Assembly (NCBI GenBank): GCA_015832175.1
Contig: WJXW01000005.1
Location: forward strand, 496,001 to 560,000
Origin: Paraphaeosphaeria minitans
Taxonomy: Eukaryota; Ascomycota; Dothideomycetes; Pleosporales; Didymosphaeriaceae
Direction: 5' to 3'
Length of the DNA: 64,000 nucleotides
Within the stretch, counting starts at the first letter, position 1. Each line of letters starts with the position of its first letter. Shown in pieces: positions 35,901 to 47,932 of this stretch. Below the pieces are notes generated by a model. The model searched no databases. It had not been told where the DNA came from and saw nothing but the letters and a program-made list of their open reading frames with translations. Position numbers and translations under genes: made by a program.

Positions 35901-38241
35901 GAGGTCTACGCCGCAACAACGAACCCTGGACCAATGAATGGTGTCGCGGAATACGTTGAACCTCCGCCTGCTACCGTGCAAGCAACGATAGAGCAGCCAC
36001 CAAAGAAGAAGCAGAAGATCGCAACAGTTGGAGCTGCTGATAGTGGCACCTCTACCCCAATATCCGAAGCGGCTTCCAAGAAGAAGGAGAAACCCATCGC
36101 GCCGCCAAAAGCTCCCACACCGCCTCCCGTTCCTGCGCAGCCACGACTTAGGGTGTTGCCCTGTGCTGTCTGCCGACAAACTGAGGGTGCACGGCTAGAA
36201 TGCGCCGCCTGCCGAATGAATGTTCACAAGACCTGCTATGGTATCGAAGACGTTCGCCAGGCCAACAAATGGTATTGCGACACGTGCAAGAATGACAAGA
36301 AAGAGAGCGTTTCATATGTAAGTAGCGCATTGCTGTACGGGTTGAGTGCACGACTAACAATAATACCAGAACTATGAGTGCGTTCTGTGTCCTCTGCGCA
36401 CGACTGAACCAGACCTCTACGAACCTCCTAAGATTTCCCATAAGAAGAAAACCGATAGAGAGCGGGAAAAGGAGCGCTTGGAGAAAGAGCTAGTAGAAAA
36501 GGCCAGAGACGAATATCGCGTCAGACAGCTGGAGAAAGGCAGGCCTGTGGTACCCCGAGAGCCGCTGAAGCGCACCGCCGACAACAACTGGGTGCACGTC
36601 TACTGCGCTCTATGGCACCCGGAAACCAAATTCAGCAGCGCAGTGCGTCTCGATATGGTCGAAGGTATCGGCGCGCCTACCTTGAGGTACGACGCGATGT
36701 GCAAGCTATGCAAAAGCAATGACGGTGCTTGTGTCACATGCCTGCAATGCCATGCCAATTTCCATGTTGGATGTGCGCACAACGCAGGCTATACTTTCGG
36801 TTTCGATATGACACCTGTCAAAGCGACGCGGCGAGACACTGTGCCTACAGTCACGCTCAACGGGGAAACGGGTACGATGATGGCCGCGATCTGGTGCAAG
36901 GACCACACGCCAAAAACCCTAGTCCATCCGATGTACGAAGAAGTGGAGGGCACTGACATGACCGCTCTCCAGCTGTTTGCTAGGGAGTTCAAACAGGCTG
37001 ATCTGACTCTTACGGGCACTGCACGTAAGGCTAATCTTGTTGACCAATCTACACGGGTGGTAGTGCCGCCAGTGCCAGCTCCAGCACAAAGTAATCGTCG
37101 CACCTCCACCGTCATGACACAAACCCCGACATCTGCTCGTGGGCGTCTTTTGCATGCAGGGCTTGTCATGAAAGAAGAAGAACCTCCAGAATCAACTCCG
37201 ACCAGGATCAAACCAGAGCGGAAATGCGTACGATGCAAGATTGATGCGAGTCCCCGTTGGTGGAAAGCTGAAGACACCGTACCCCTTGAGCAGAAACAGA
37301 TTCGCATCATGAACGGCCCACTAGCAGCAAATGGTGTCAACTCGCGCCAATTGTCAGATCATACATCACATCCAGATCACCTTGAATCGACCAACGGTGC
37401 GGTCGATTATCCTATGCCGGATGCGCCACCTGCAGCTGCCCACGACCAGCCAGTCCGTCTTCGAGTGAAAACCGACGTTGGTAATGCCTCACCTGCCTCT
37501 TATCTTTGCCAGAAATGCCATTGGAAGAAATTGAATGCGCCAGACGAACCCAAAGAACGCGAGCGGTCGGTGTCTGTACGCCCGGAAGCCGCACAGCTCC
37601 CGCTGCGATCCCCTCCAGTGCAACCTTTCGTGGCTCCGCCTCCGCCATCTGCGATTGGAGGACCTTGGGCGCCACCAGCGCAACAACCTCCCCCACTATC
37701 TCACTGGCATAACGGTGGACCCCCAGGACCCCCTCAACCTCACAGCCTACACAACGGCCTCGGCCATCTGCCACCAGGATCTATGGGACATGCGGCTCCT
37801 TTCCATGCGCCGTACAATCCAACACATCAAACGAACGGCTACCCAGCGTACTCTGCACCTCCTGTTCACTCTCACATTCCTCCTGCACCTCTCCGAGGTC
37901 CATATGCGACCCCACATCATCATAATGGACCTCCTCCATTGCACCTTCCAAATGGTGGAATGATGGTCAATGGTATGCATTCACCTCGAGTGCCCTACTC
38001 ACCAACCCATGTACATGGTCACAACTCATCGCGCTCTACCGAAAGTCCCTACAATGCGCCGCCACAATTATCATACCCTCCAATCCATCACGGCAGTCCT
38101 CCATCTGGTGGAGTATCAGTCCCGAGGGACGCTACGATGCGGGACGCTCCTGCAGTCACGGCACCACCGCCGCAACCACCGCTGGAGCGCGTCAATATGG
38201 GAGCTAGTGCATCTCCTTCCTTGCGCAACCTCTTGCACTAG
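32928..38241 (+). CDS. SNT2: Snt2-type BAH-PHD-ELM2-SANT chromatin regulator
   Basis: Chromatin reader related to yeast Snt2, the ubiquitin ligase/Rpd3-associated Snt2C subunit. Exons 32928-33801, 33892-34375, 34424-36317 and 36370-38241; introns of 90, 48 and 52 bp all keep frame; 1707 residues. Order: disordered Ala/Pro head; BAH about 290-425 (VYLVCEPPGEPYYLCRVMEF, WYDVIPTSQVINV); PHD about 440-490 (CAVCHNTYHMTC); ELM2-like region; SANT about 765-810; GATA-like finger about 858-912 (CKFC...CQRC); PHD about 1039-1088 (CAVCRQTEGARLECAAC); extended PHD to about 1220 (NNWVHVYCALWHPE); a second GATA-like C-X2-C about 1368 and 1463; Pro/His-rich tail. The two GATA-like fingers are notable. Confidence 0.93.
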
Positions 38242-39418
38242 AACACATCTTCATCCAATACTCTCTCGCTGCAATAGTTAGGGAGAATCGTTTCAAGAGA
38301 CTGCGTCGCGAGCATGGCAGTACTTGAAGTATCATTGTAGGATCTTACGGCGTAGTGACGGTGCTTTGTTTGGTTCCGTTGGACCGGATCGAAGGCGTCT
38401 GGAAATTATACCATCACATTTGTTTGCCTGGTTCGTTTTCCGCTTGCATTGCGTTGGACTGAGCGTATGTTTGACCGCTCGACTGTATGTTTAGAAAGTC
38501 GGTATATGTACACGGAATATGCCGTGTGCATCAAGGGGCCGACGCGTGTTCGATAGTAAAGAATAAGCATAGTTTGCAAAGCAATTTATACCTCGGATAA
38601 TTGTCTTCCGTCAGATTTGGAACCGATGACAGCGACGACAGCAGAGCATGGAGAGTAGCAAGCGCCGGAACCAGCTGAGCAGCGCTTCGGGCTGAGCAGG
38701 GCAACGTATGGATATTACATGCATCGGTGACGCGCAGTGTTTGTTCTCCGGCGGGAGGAATGCGAATGTGGACTGACGCCACACGATGGACGTTGGACGC
38801 CAAGCTTTGTACCCCGGCTCCCTGCGTGGGGCGTCATGCAAGGGTTAAAACGGACCGCTTCCCGTGCATCATGCACGCGTTTTCCAGCCTCGCGGTATGC
38901 CAGCCAACCCCCACCGCCGCCCCCAACCACCGCCACAGAGATATATCCCCTTCAACATGACACCCGTAACTACGTCTGCACATACCTTCTGGATCGATTG
39001 TGCAATACAAAACCCTTTTGCTTCATCTTTGCTGCATTCTTTGCCAAACTCGGTGAAACTCGATCCGGTTCGCTGCGAGGGTTGCGAAACAAGACTTGTG
39101 TGAAAAACCCACAAACTGAGACGGAAACTCCACCCGGGAACCACTCGCGCCGCCCCTTGCCACACCCTCCCTTCCGCCGCTCCAGCCTCACACTCCACGC
39201 TCCGCTCTCCTCGCCGCGGTCTGCTCGAGCTCTGGTACGCCCGCGCGTGGGCTTATACCCCCGAGCATACCACACCCACCCCTTCGTTGCTCGCCGTTCC
39301 TCGTCCGCCCTCCCTTTCTTTCTTGCCTGCTCGCCACCTCTGTTGCGTTCTTCTTCCGGGCTGCGCCTACGCTGTGGATCGGCATCTTATTGACTTGCGC
39401 GTACACTACTTTGTAATC
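38242..39418. other. Intergenic region between SNT2 and RCR-like gene
   Basis: Likely SNT2 3' UTR at the left, and a CT-rich 5' leader of the next gene from about 39120. No other feature supported. Confidence 0.45.
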
Positions 39419-40142
39419 ATGGAGTTGAGCAAGAGGTATTGCGTGCAGTATCTGGATGGCACGGTCGAGTGCTTTCGCGATGGCTTCTGGTATTCCAACG
39501 TGAGTGTGCCCCCCACCCCGCTGCGGTACTACTGCCGTCCGTCCGTCCGTCCGTCCATCCGTGTGGAAGTGGATGCTAACGCGTGCCGCGCAGACGGGCA
39601 TGATAGTGAAGTGGGCGATCCTCGCAGGATTCTTCGTCTTCTTCCTCGCGTGGTTCCTCGGCGGCCATCTGCACGCGAAGGCGAGGCTGAGGAAGGGAAA
39701 GCCGCTGCTCGCATACCACCGCGTACGTCCCTGGTCGTCGTCCCTTTGGCTTGTCGGTGCTTGCTAATGCGAGAGGAAGTGGCTCGTGTCCTACCAGGAC
39801 CGCAAGCGCTACGGCCAGACAGCGCAGAACCGGTACGAGTACTACGCCCAGCCGCCCTACACACAGCAGCAGCAGCAGCAGCAGCAGCATCCGGACGGCA
39901 CGTGGCCCGAGCCGCCGCCCATGTACAACGGTGATGCGCCGCCGGGATACATGCCGCCGCCGGGTGCGTCCAAGATGGATCCCAATCAGGCGCCGGGCAA
40001 CGTCGAGATGGGACAGTATCCACCGCCGCCGCCGCTGATGGGCGCGCAGCCGACGGGTGAGCAGGGCGGGTTTCAGCAGGAGATGCCGCCGCGACCGGCG
40101 CAGGCGAGGTTTGCGGGGTTGCTGGGACGGTTCAGGAAGTAG
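39419..40142 (+). CDS. RCR-like single-pass membrane protein with PPxY motifs
   Basis: 192-residue protein. Exons 39419-39499, 39594-39722 and 39774-40142, introns of 94 and 51 bp, phase 0. The short Cys-containing N-terminus (MELSKRYCVQYLDGTVECF) precedes one membrane span (MIVKWAILAGFFVFFLAWFL), then a basic stretch, a (CAG)8 polyglutamine run and a proline-rich tail with PPMY and PPGY, the motif bound by Rsp5-type ubiquitin ligase WW domains. This layout resembles yeast Rcr1/Rcr2, which influence chitin deposition and trafficking; that assignment is by layout, not clear homology. The first intron contains a CCGT microsatellite. Confidence 0.72.
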
Positions 40143-40325
40143 GAGGGGGTAATTTACTTGAGGGGGGCCAGGGTTTGGATAGAAGGGAGGGCCAAAAGAC
40201 TTGGCTTGCGTGACTGGATCACTGCATGGTTACCAGTAGATACGATGCCAATACCCAATTCAGATTCTTCAAAGACATGGTTGCTCGCTTTGTATGGAAA
40301 GAAGATATTACGCTATGCCTAGATG

Positions 40326-41143
40326 CTAGTCGATGTCCATGGCATCCGAATCAAAAGGCGGTGGGGGTATCTCTGTCGCGGTTGCTGCCGCTGCCGCTGC
40401 CGCTGGTGCTGCCGCTGGAGCTGGTGCTGGCTCCACGCTCCCGCTCCCGGTCCCACTCGCCTGCCTCTCTCTTATCCTTCGGCGCGCCTCCACAATGACC
40501 TTGCGCACGCTGTCGTGGGCCTCGGGCACCGTCAGGCTGCTGGGCATGCGGTACAGGATCAGCTGGTTGTCGTGGGTGGGCGTGGGCGTTGGCTCGGGGC
40601 CCGTCAACACATGCTTGGGTATCTTGGCCAGATGTTTCTCGATGTCGCTTAAGAAAATGGGGTTGTCTTCGTCGGACTCGATGTCGGAGAGTTCGGCGTC
40701 CAGGTCGGCTATGTAGACGCGGTGTGGCGTGTCCTCGACCTGCATGCAGTCTTCTGGCGGAGGAGGCCGTCGCGGTGGCTGCCGCTTCTTCTCTGTCTTG
40801 GGCGCGGCGGGGACTGGGACTGGGACTGGGACTGGGCCTGGATTTGGTTTTGCGGATGGTCTCGCGCTTTGGTCTGGGGTCAGGGCGGCATCAGACGACG
40901 ATGCGACGGGCAGGTACAGGCGCGTGCCATTGTCTGGGCGAGGGTCAGCGACGACGGGTAGGACGGGTGTTTGGCATGGCATATATACCTACCGAGATTC
41001 AGCAGGTCGAAGCGCTTGCTCAGGCGCTGCTCCGACTCGGGTTGGCCGTCGGCGGCGCGCTTCTTGCCGTGCAGGCGACGCGGTTGAAGCTCAGGGGGGT
41101 CGGTGTCTAGGGCTGGGTCTCCGGGAGCTACCACCTCCGCCAT
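40326..41143 (-). CDS. Unrecognised fungal protein, nuclear-like composition
   Basis: 252 residues from exons 41143-40993 and 40933-40326 (59-bp intron, phase 1). I do not recognise the family. Visible features: a basic segment RRLHGKKR near residue 25, a PVPVPVPVP run from a GGGACT tandem repeat, a conserved-looking block (AELSDIESDEDNPIFLSDIE, LILYRMPSSLTVPEAHDSVR, VIVEARRRIRERQ) and a low-complexity Ala/Pro tail ending DAMDID. The block has charged helices suggestive of a protein-interaction segment. Start 41143 is the first ATG; the gene is divergent from ALA1. Confidence 0.7.
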
Positions 41144-41622
41144 GCATCCGACATCCACAGATTTAGTCTTTTTTCTTTTTAGATATTCTCTGGCCGATGG
41201 TAAGCGCGCAAGCGTGTGGGCGACTCTGAATCTGTTCCTGGAATCCTATCGTGATAGTCCAGCGGGCGGCTGCAACTTTGATGATATAGGGCCCGGCCAA
41301 TCGACGAAGATTCTCGAAGCGTGGGGGAGACAAGAAAGGGCGTCCAAGTGTTGCTGTGGCGGGGCCTTCCCGCTGCAACTAACCTGGGTGAATGCAGCGC
41401 CTGCACAATGCCCCTCTGCCTCTGCCTCTGGCTCTGCCTCTGGCTCTGCCTCTGAGTCACGGGCACAGACTGGCAGACATCTGCACCCCGCGAAGCACCA
41501 CGACGCTTCCTTTTCTCCGACCACGCCCGTTGCCTGCAGCACCTCCTACTCTGCGCGCGCCGTCCCGCCCAGCCCTGCTGCCCCTCCTTCACGCCCGCCG
41601 CACGCACACCATACACACCACC
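41144..41622. promoter_or_regulatory. Divergent region before ALA1, includes in-frame upstream ATG
   Basis: Holds a CTGCCTCTGGCT-type 12-bp repeat near 41408-41456 and an ATG at 41392 in frame with ALA1 with no stop between, so part of it may be translated. Confidence 0.6.
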
Positions 41623-41992
41623 ATGGCGCAAAACGACACCACGCCCGAGTGGGGGGCTGTCCGCGTGCGAACTACTTTCCTCGACTACTTCAAGGACCGC
41701 GGCCATGCCTTTGGTGAGTCTTGCCCCTCCAGTCGCCGCCCCATTCGCCCCGTCATGGCTTTTCGCAGAGCAGCAATTGACGCCCGCAGTGCCTTCCTCC
41801 TCGGTCGTGCCCCTCTCCGACCCGACCCTCCTCTTCGCCAATGCCGGCATGAACCAGTACAAGGCCATCTTCCAAGGCACCGTCGACCCCGCCTCCGACT
41901 TCGCCCAGCTCAAGCGCGCCGCAAACTCGCAAAAGTGCATCCGCGCCGGCGGCAAGCACAATGACCTCGACGACGTCGGCAAGGACAGCTAC

Positions 41993-42023
<31 letters not shown>

Positions 42024-44646
42024 GGAGCTTTGGCGACTACTTCAAGACCGAAGCCATTGGCTTCAGCTGGGAGCTTCTTACAAAGGTCTATGGCATCGAC
42101 CCCAAGCGCTTGTACGTGACCTACTTTGAGGGAACCGACGACCTGGAGCCGGATCTCGAGGCCAAGGAGCTGTGGAAGAGCGTCGGCGTGCCCGAGGACC
42201 ACATTCTCCCCGGAAACATGAAGGACAACTTCTGGGAGATGGGCGACCAGGGTCCTTGCGGGCCTTGCTCAGAACTCCACTATGATCTGAGGGAGCCCGA
42301 GAACGGTGTCTACAGGAATGCAGCGTCGCTGGTCAACGCCGACGACTCCGAGGTTATCGAGATCTGGAACAACGTCTTCATGCAGTACAATCGCGAGCCG
42401 GATCGGTCGTTGCGGCCCCTACCGCACAAGCACATCGATACCGGCATGGGCTTCGAGCGATTGGTGTCAGTGCTACAGAAGACCAAGTCGAATTATGACA
42501 CGGATGTTTTCAGTCCGCTGTTCAAGAAGATTCAGGATATCACAGGTGCGCGGGAATACAAGGGCAAGTTTGGCGACGAAGATTCAGATGGCGTCGATAC
42601 CGCCTACCGGGTTGTTGCCGATCACGTTCGTATGATGTCCTTCTCCATCGCTGACGGCGGTGTACCGAACAACGTTGGCCGTGGCTACGTTGTGCGCCGT
42701 GTCTTGCGACGAGGAGCCCGCTACGCGCGCAAGTACTTTGAGGCTGAGATCGGCAGCTTCTTCTCCAAGATCGTACCGACGCTTGTTGAGCAGATGGGCG
42801 AAATGTTCCCCGAGTTGAAAAAGAAGGAGGCGGATATCAAGGAGATACTCGACGAGGAAGAGAAGAGCTTTGCCAAGTCTCTCGACCGCGGCGAGGTCAT
42901 GTTCGAAAAGTATGCGCAGAAGGCCAAGGCCAAGGGCTCAAACGACCTCCCTGGTGAAGATGTCTGGCGGTTATACGATACCTACGGTTTCCCTGTCGAC
43001 CTGACCAAGATCATGGCCGAAGAGCGAGGTCTCAACATCAACGACAAGGAGGTTGAAGAGGCTCAAGACAAGGCTCGCGAGGCTAGCAAAGGCGACAAGA
43101 AGGCTACCGCTGCACTGGTCAAGTTCGACGTACACGACCTCAGCGCTCTCGACGGCATGGACGATGTGCCCAAGACGGACGATTCACCCAAGTTCGGACG
43201 CGAGAACATCACATCCCTCATCAAGGCTATATATCACAACAAGAAGTTCCTGAGGAGCACCAAGGAAGTGCCCGAGGGTGAACAATTCGGTGTTTTGCTT
43301 GATAAGACCAACTTCTACGCTGAGCAGGGAGGTCAAGAGTACGATACTGGGAAGCTGCTTGTCGATGGTGAGGCCGAGATCAGCATCGAGAATGTCCAAG
43401 TATATGCTGGCTACGTGCTTCATACCGGATTCCTCAAATACGGCGAGCTGAAAGTCGGGAGCGAGGTCATCGCAGAATACGATGAGCTACGCCGCCACCC
43501 AATTCGGAACAATCATACCGGAACGCACGTTCTCAACTACGGACTCAAGGAGGTCCTCGGCGATGATGTCGACCAGAAGGGCTCGCTTGTTTCGCCCGAG
43601 AAGCTACGTTTTGACTTCTCGCACAAGGCTGCTGTTTCGGACTCCGAGCTTGCTAAGATCGAGAAGGCCTGTACCGAATATATTCGCCAGAACTCAGAGG
43701 TATACTCCAAGGATGTGCCTCTGTCCATCGCGCGCGAAATCCGTGGCGTGCGCGCTGTCTTTGGTGAGACATATCCCGACCCCGTGCGCGTTGTGTCGGT
43801 TGGCGTTCCTGTCGAGGACCTCATCGCGGACGTCAAGAACGAACAGTGGGAGAAGGTCTCCGTTGAGTTCTGCGGTGGTACACACGTCAAGCAGACGGGT
43901 GAGATTAAGGAACTCGTCATCCTCGAAGAATCTGGCATCGCCAAGGGTATCCGTCGCATTGTCGCCGTGACGGGGCAAGAAGCCTACGATGTCCAGCGAC
44001 AGGCTTCGGATTTCGAGGGAGAACTCAACCGCCTCGAAAAGCTCGACTTCAGCGCCGAGAAGGAGGCAAAAGCCAAGACGATGCAGACCGAGCTCAACCA
44101 GCTCGTCATCTCCGCACTCTCGAAGAGCCAGTTCCGCGAGCGGTTCGCGAAGATCCAGAAGAGCATTCTAGACGAGCAGAAAGCGTTTGCGAAAAAGGAC
44201 AGCAAGCGCGTGTTGGATGTTGTAACAAGCTACTTCAACGACAACAAGGATGCAAAGTTCTTGGTGCAAAAGGTCGACTGGTCGAGCAACGTTGCGAAGG
44301 CCATCAGCGAGGCGATCAAGAACGTGTCGGGTCCGAAGAGTGCGCTCAAGGACAAGAGCGTGTATCTGTTCAGTGCCGGTGACGGGAAGGTGGCGCACGG
44401 ATGTTACGTCTCTGAGGTATGGCTTCTATGACTGCGTAACTGAAGATGGATGCTAACATGATGCAGTACTTCAAGGAGCAAGGTGCCGACGGACCCAAGT
44501 GGGCGAGCTCAGTTACGCCGGTGATTGGAGGAAAGACGGGTGGCAAGCCCGGTGCGCCTACTGCGATCGGCAATGGCACGAATGCGGAGAAGGTGGACGA
44601 TGGTGTAGAGGAGGCGAGGAAGTTCATTGAGAATTTCAAACTATAG
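41623..44646 (+). CDS. ALA1: Alanyl-tRNA synthetase
   Basis: Charges tRNA-Ala. Exons 41623-41713, 41790-44416 and 44467-44646 (introns 76 and 50 bp) give 965 residues, normal for eukaryotic cytosolic AlaRS. Motifs: class II catalytic region [40 protein letters not shown] and [15 protein letters not shown]; editing-domain [11 protein letters not shown], then [14 protein letters not shown]-terminal oligomerisation (C-Ala) domain. The start at 41623 has good context (CACCATGG). The frame is also open from ATG 41392, adding 77 mostly Arg/Pro/Leu residues with one acidic residue, a plausible mitochondrial leader. Yeast ALA1 makes both forms from one gene. Confidence 0.97.
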
Positions 44647-45274
44647 ATATGGTAGCAGCAGTGCGGAGGACCAAGCATAGTGGATTTACCCCCTGAGAGA
44701 TGTGCGAGCATGTATGAATAGAATAGGAACAGATTCGAAGTCAAATTTGTTCACAAATTCGTGTGGAAAAGAGTCGTATGCCCTGCGGTAAGTCTCCGAC
44801 GCAGAAAGCTGACAGCAGAGTGCTTTGTGTGAATGGACATTCAAGCTCACTCAGGCTTTTCAAATCTGCAGCTTCGATCTAGAGAAATCCCAAAGGCCTT
44901 CGATTCTGCCATTACCAGCCCAATGATCAGCCGACTTGGTCCCGAGTCCTCATTGCGCAATACGAACGCTCCTCCAAATCCTTCGATCATCGAGACGCAG
45001 ATGTTCTAAACATGGCGATGTGGAAATTAGGTACCGAAGCAGCATTAGCCTCGATCACACGTGCTGGCAAGGATACTGATCCTGCGCCCAACCCAGAAAA
45101 GTATATTGATCTACATATGCACAGCACATGGCGAAGCAGGCGTCCCATGCCAGATCGCGGCGCTGCTCTCACCCTCCGGACTCCGCCCCGCCCATCTCCT
45201 GCACGAAAGTTCGGTATACGTACCTAAAGCAGTGACTGGGGATTCAAACGACCATCCCGCCCTCCACCGAAGTA
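44647..45274. other. Intergenic region, no gene seen
   Basis: Between ALA1 and the CMD-like gene. Short frames around 45012-45300 lack motifs. Includes the ALA1 3' UTR. Confidence 0.45.
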
Positions 45275-46086
45275 ATGGGCTCCGAACAGAAGGAGCATGA
45301 GAATGCGCCCGAGGCCCGCTTTCCCGTCGTGGCCGCCTCCGCCCTGTCTGCAGCGCAGAAGCCTGTCCACGATCACATCGCCCAAGTCTCGGAGTTTGTG
45401 TTTGGTGCGGAACCGCCCTTTGAATGGACTGACAAGGAGGGCGGCCTCATCGGACCGTATCCTGTGCTTCTGTAAGTAATGCGCATCTGCTACCTACCGT
45501 ACTGCCCATACCTACCGCTGCCTACAAATGAGCTTCATCGCACGTGCACGAGCACATCACGCACCCTTCCCTCCCTCCCCACAACATCTACCTACCACAC
45601 CGTATGCACTCGCTGCGCGGCACGAGCGACTGCTAAAGCCCCTCCCCCTTCCGTAGCTACACTCCCTCCACCGGCACCGGCTTCTTCGACCACGCCATCA
45701 AACTCGGCACCGACACCCGCCTCCCCATCCGCGTCAAAGAATTCGCCATCCTCGCCGTCGGCGGCCACTTCGACGCCGCCTACGAAAACTACGCGCACAC
45801 GCGCCTCGCGAAACTGATCGGCCTCCGCGACGACCAGGTCGCCGACGCGCTGGCCGGCCGCGAAGCGCAGGACTCGGCTCCGGGCGAGGTGGCGGCGTTC
45901 CGGCTGGCGCTGGCGATGGTGGGGGGTAAGGGGCCCGTGGGCGAGTCGGTGTGGAAGGGGGTGCGGGAGAGCTTTTCGCGGGAGCAGAGCGCGGCGTTGG
46001 TGTTTTTGATCAGCTCGTATGCGTACGTGGCCATGGCGTTGAATGCGGCGGGGGCGCCGGCGCCGGCGTCGGTGATGCCTGAGTGA
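45275..46086 (+). CDS. Carboxymuconolactone decarboxylase/AhpD-like protein
   Basis: 208 residues from exons 45275-45471 and 45657-46086; the 185-bp intron ends CCGTAG and rejoins at LLYTP. Matches fungal CMD-fold proteins: FEWTDKEGGLIGPYPVLLYT, then TRLPIRVKEFAILAVGGHFDAAYENYAHTRLAKLIGL and an alpha-helical remainder. The AhpD-type CxxC is absent (GGHFDAAYENYAH instead), so thiol peroxidase-reductase activity is unlikely; a lactone or unknown role remains. It is the last recognisable housekeeping-style gene before the repeat compartment. Confidence 0.85.
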
Positions 46087-46879
46087 GGGGTGGGGGCGCT
46101 GAGGAAGATGGCGGAGTGGTGGTTGTATATAGAAGGGGGGAATGGGGGAGAGGTAGTTGATCCTCGAGCGAAGTGTCGGTGATGGCTATCGCTGTGCTGA
46201 CTTGGCTTCCTGGACTGCTTTAGTACCTAGTACTTGTTTGTAGAGGGTTTGGACGGCAATGAGGCAGTTTGGGGGTAGTCATCGAGGCTGAAATATGCAG
46301 GAGTATACTTCGTCGTGCCCATGCCATGGCTGTACGTCAACTCTAATGTCTACCGCCGTTATGTGTGCCGACGTTCCTGGCTCCAATGTACCGGTAAGCA
46401 AAGAGCTGTGCCACGGTTACCATTGGAAGCAGTACCGGCTACACGAAGTGCATATGCGACGTTCAGACGTGTCGCTGATGTGCAAGTATTGCCACAGCGC
46501 ACCAGCGTAAAGATTGGCTAATCTGACGCCCAGGCCGGCGTTCTGGGAACTCGCCACGATCCTGACCAATTCACATGTGAACAACCCCCACAGTGCGTGA
46601 CAATCCAACACAGACTTTCTGCTCCTATAAAAGTTCAGGCGTTCCGTCGAGGTGTTGCAAATAAGGCAAAAGGTATGGTTTGAACGCTGCAATTCTCATG
46701 ATAGATGTGCTGATGACCTTGATTATAGCTCAAGTATCGTATCTTGGCAGTCGGTGTACGCCGGCACTCAATGCACGCCCCGCCCATGCAACACTATAAC
46801 TCTGCAACGCCGCAGCTCCACCAATATAGATCTAATTAAGGCTGCGATTACGGCAATTGAATCGCGAGAACTAGATAAA
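46087..46879. other. Transition region, no gene seen
   Basis: Normal base composition to about 46870, short frames only. After it the sequence turns abruptly TA-rich. Confidence 0.45.
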
Positions 46880-47699
46880 CAACTTGTATACTAGAGATAT
46901 ACTAATCTGTTTAGTGTTAATTAATCTACACTATCCTAGAGACACTAAGGCGTTATAGGCCTACATAAAGATGCTAATAAACAACAACGCAACCTTACCT
47001 ATAATTAGGAGATAGAGCTTATACAGTATTTTAAGAAACTTACTAAGCGTGGCCTTACACCTATACGCTAGATAATATAGAGCTTTGCCTTTATAATAGC
47101 TAGAAAGTAGGTCTCTATTATTATAGGCTATGCCCTAGTAGATATCCTTATTCTATATACTTTAACCTTAGGCCTATTAGGTCCTTTAGATCTAATCTTC
47201 CAACCCTAGATATATAAGTTTAGTAGTAGAAGCTTAACTTCTACTCCTTATAAATTTATAAATTTATAAAAGTATCATCTTTAGTAATTTAGCTTATTAA
47301 GTATTAAGCCTATTATATTAAATTTGTTACTTCTTTCTACTATAGGGTAGGACGTCTTTATTACCTACTAACGTTACTAAGCAACACCTATAAACTATAG
47401 ATTTAGAACTAAAAGCCTCTACTAAAGCTCTTTATCTAAGTGTAAATAAGTATATATAATAAGCGTATTACCTATAGTAAAATGTAGGATAAGATAATAA
47501 GAAAATTATTTACCTCTTTAGCTTAGAGCTTAAAGCCCTAGGAGTAGAGGTAATAGATGCGTAATAGTTCCTTATAGAAGTATAGGCCCTAACCTATTAT
47601 AAAGATAGTTTTTAGGCGTAGGGACATAACCTTTAGAGGGGCGTAGAGACAGTGCCTAGGGCGTTATAAGACCCTTATATAATAACTAGAAGTACTATA

Positions 47700-47932
47700 G
47701 TGTTATTGGTGCCTTTACCTTAAGTAAGGAATATAAAAGATAAGTTAAGTTATTCTATCTAAAATCTATTATATAAATCTAACTACTCTAATTGTCTATT
47801 AGGTCCCTTCGTATCTTGTCTAGTTAGGTAGGTTTTTCGTGGTTCTATTTATTCCCTAATTAGCTATTTTAAACAATAGCTAATTAGCCCTATATTTCTG
47901 TAACTCTCTATTATAGGCTAATTTTTACACTA
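47700..47932 (+). repeat. Left terminal inverted repeat
   Basis: Pairs with 48994-49224. It is the more heavily AT-shifted copy. Confidence 0.72.

Noticed and set aside
39530..39561. CCGT microsatellite as a regulatory element
   Set aside because: It lies wholly inside an intron of the RCR-like gene; no reason to assign function.
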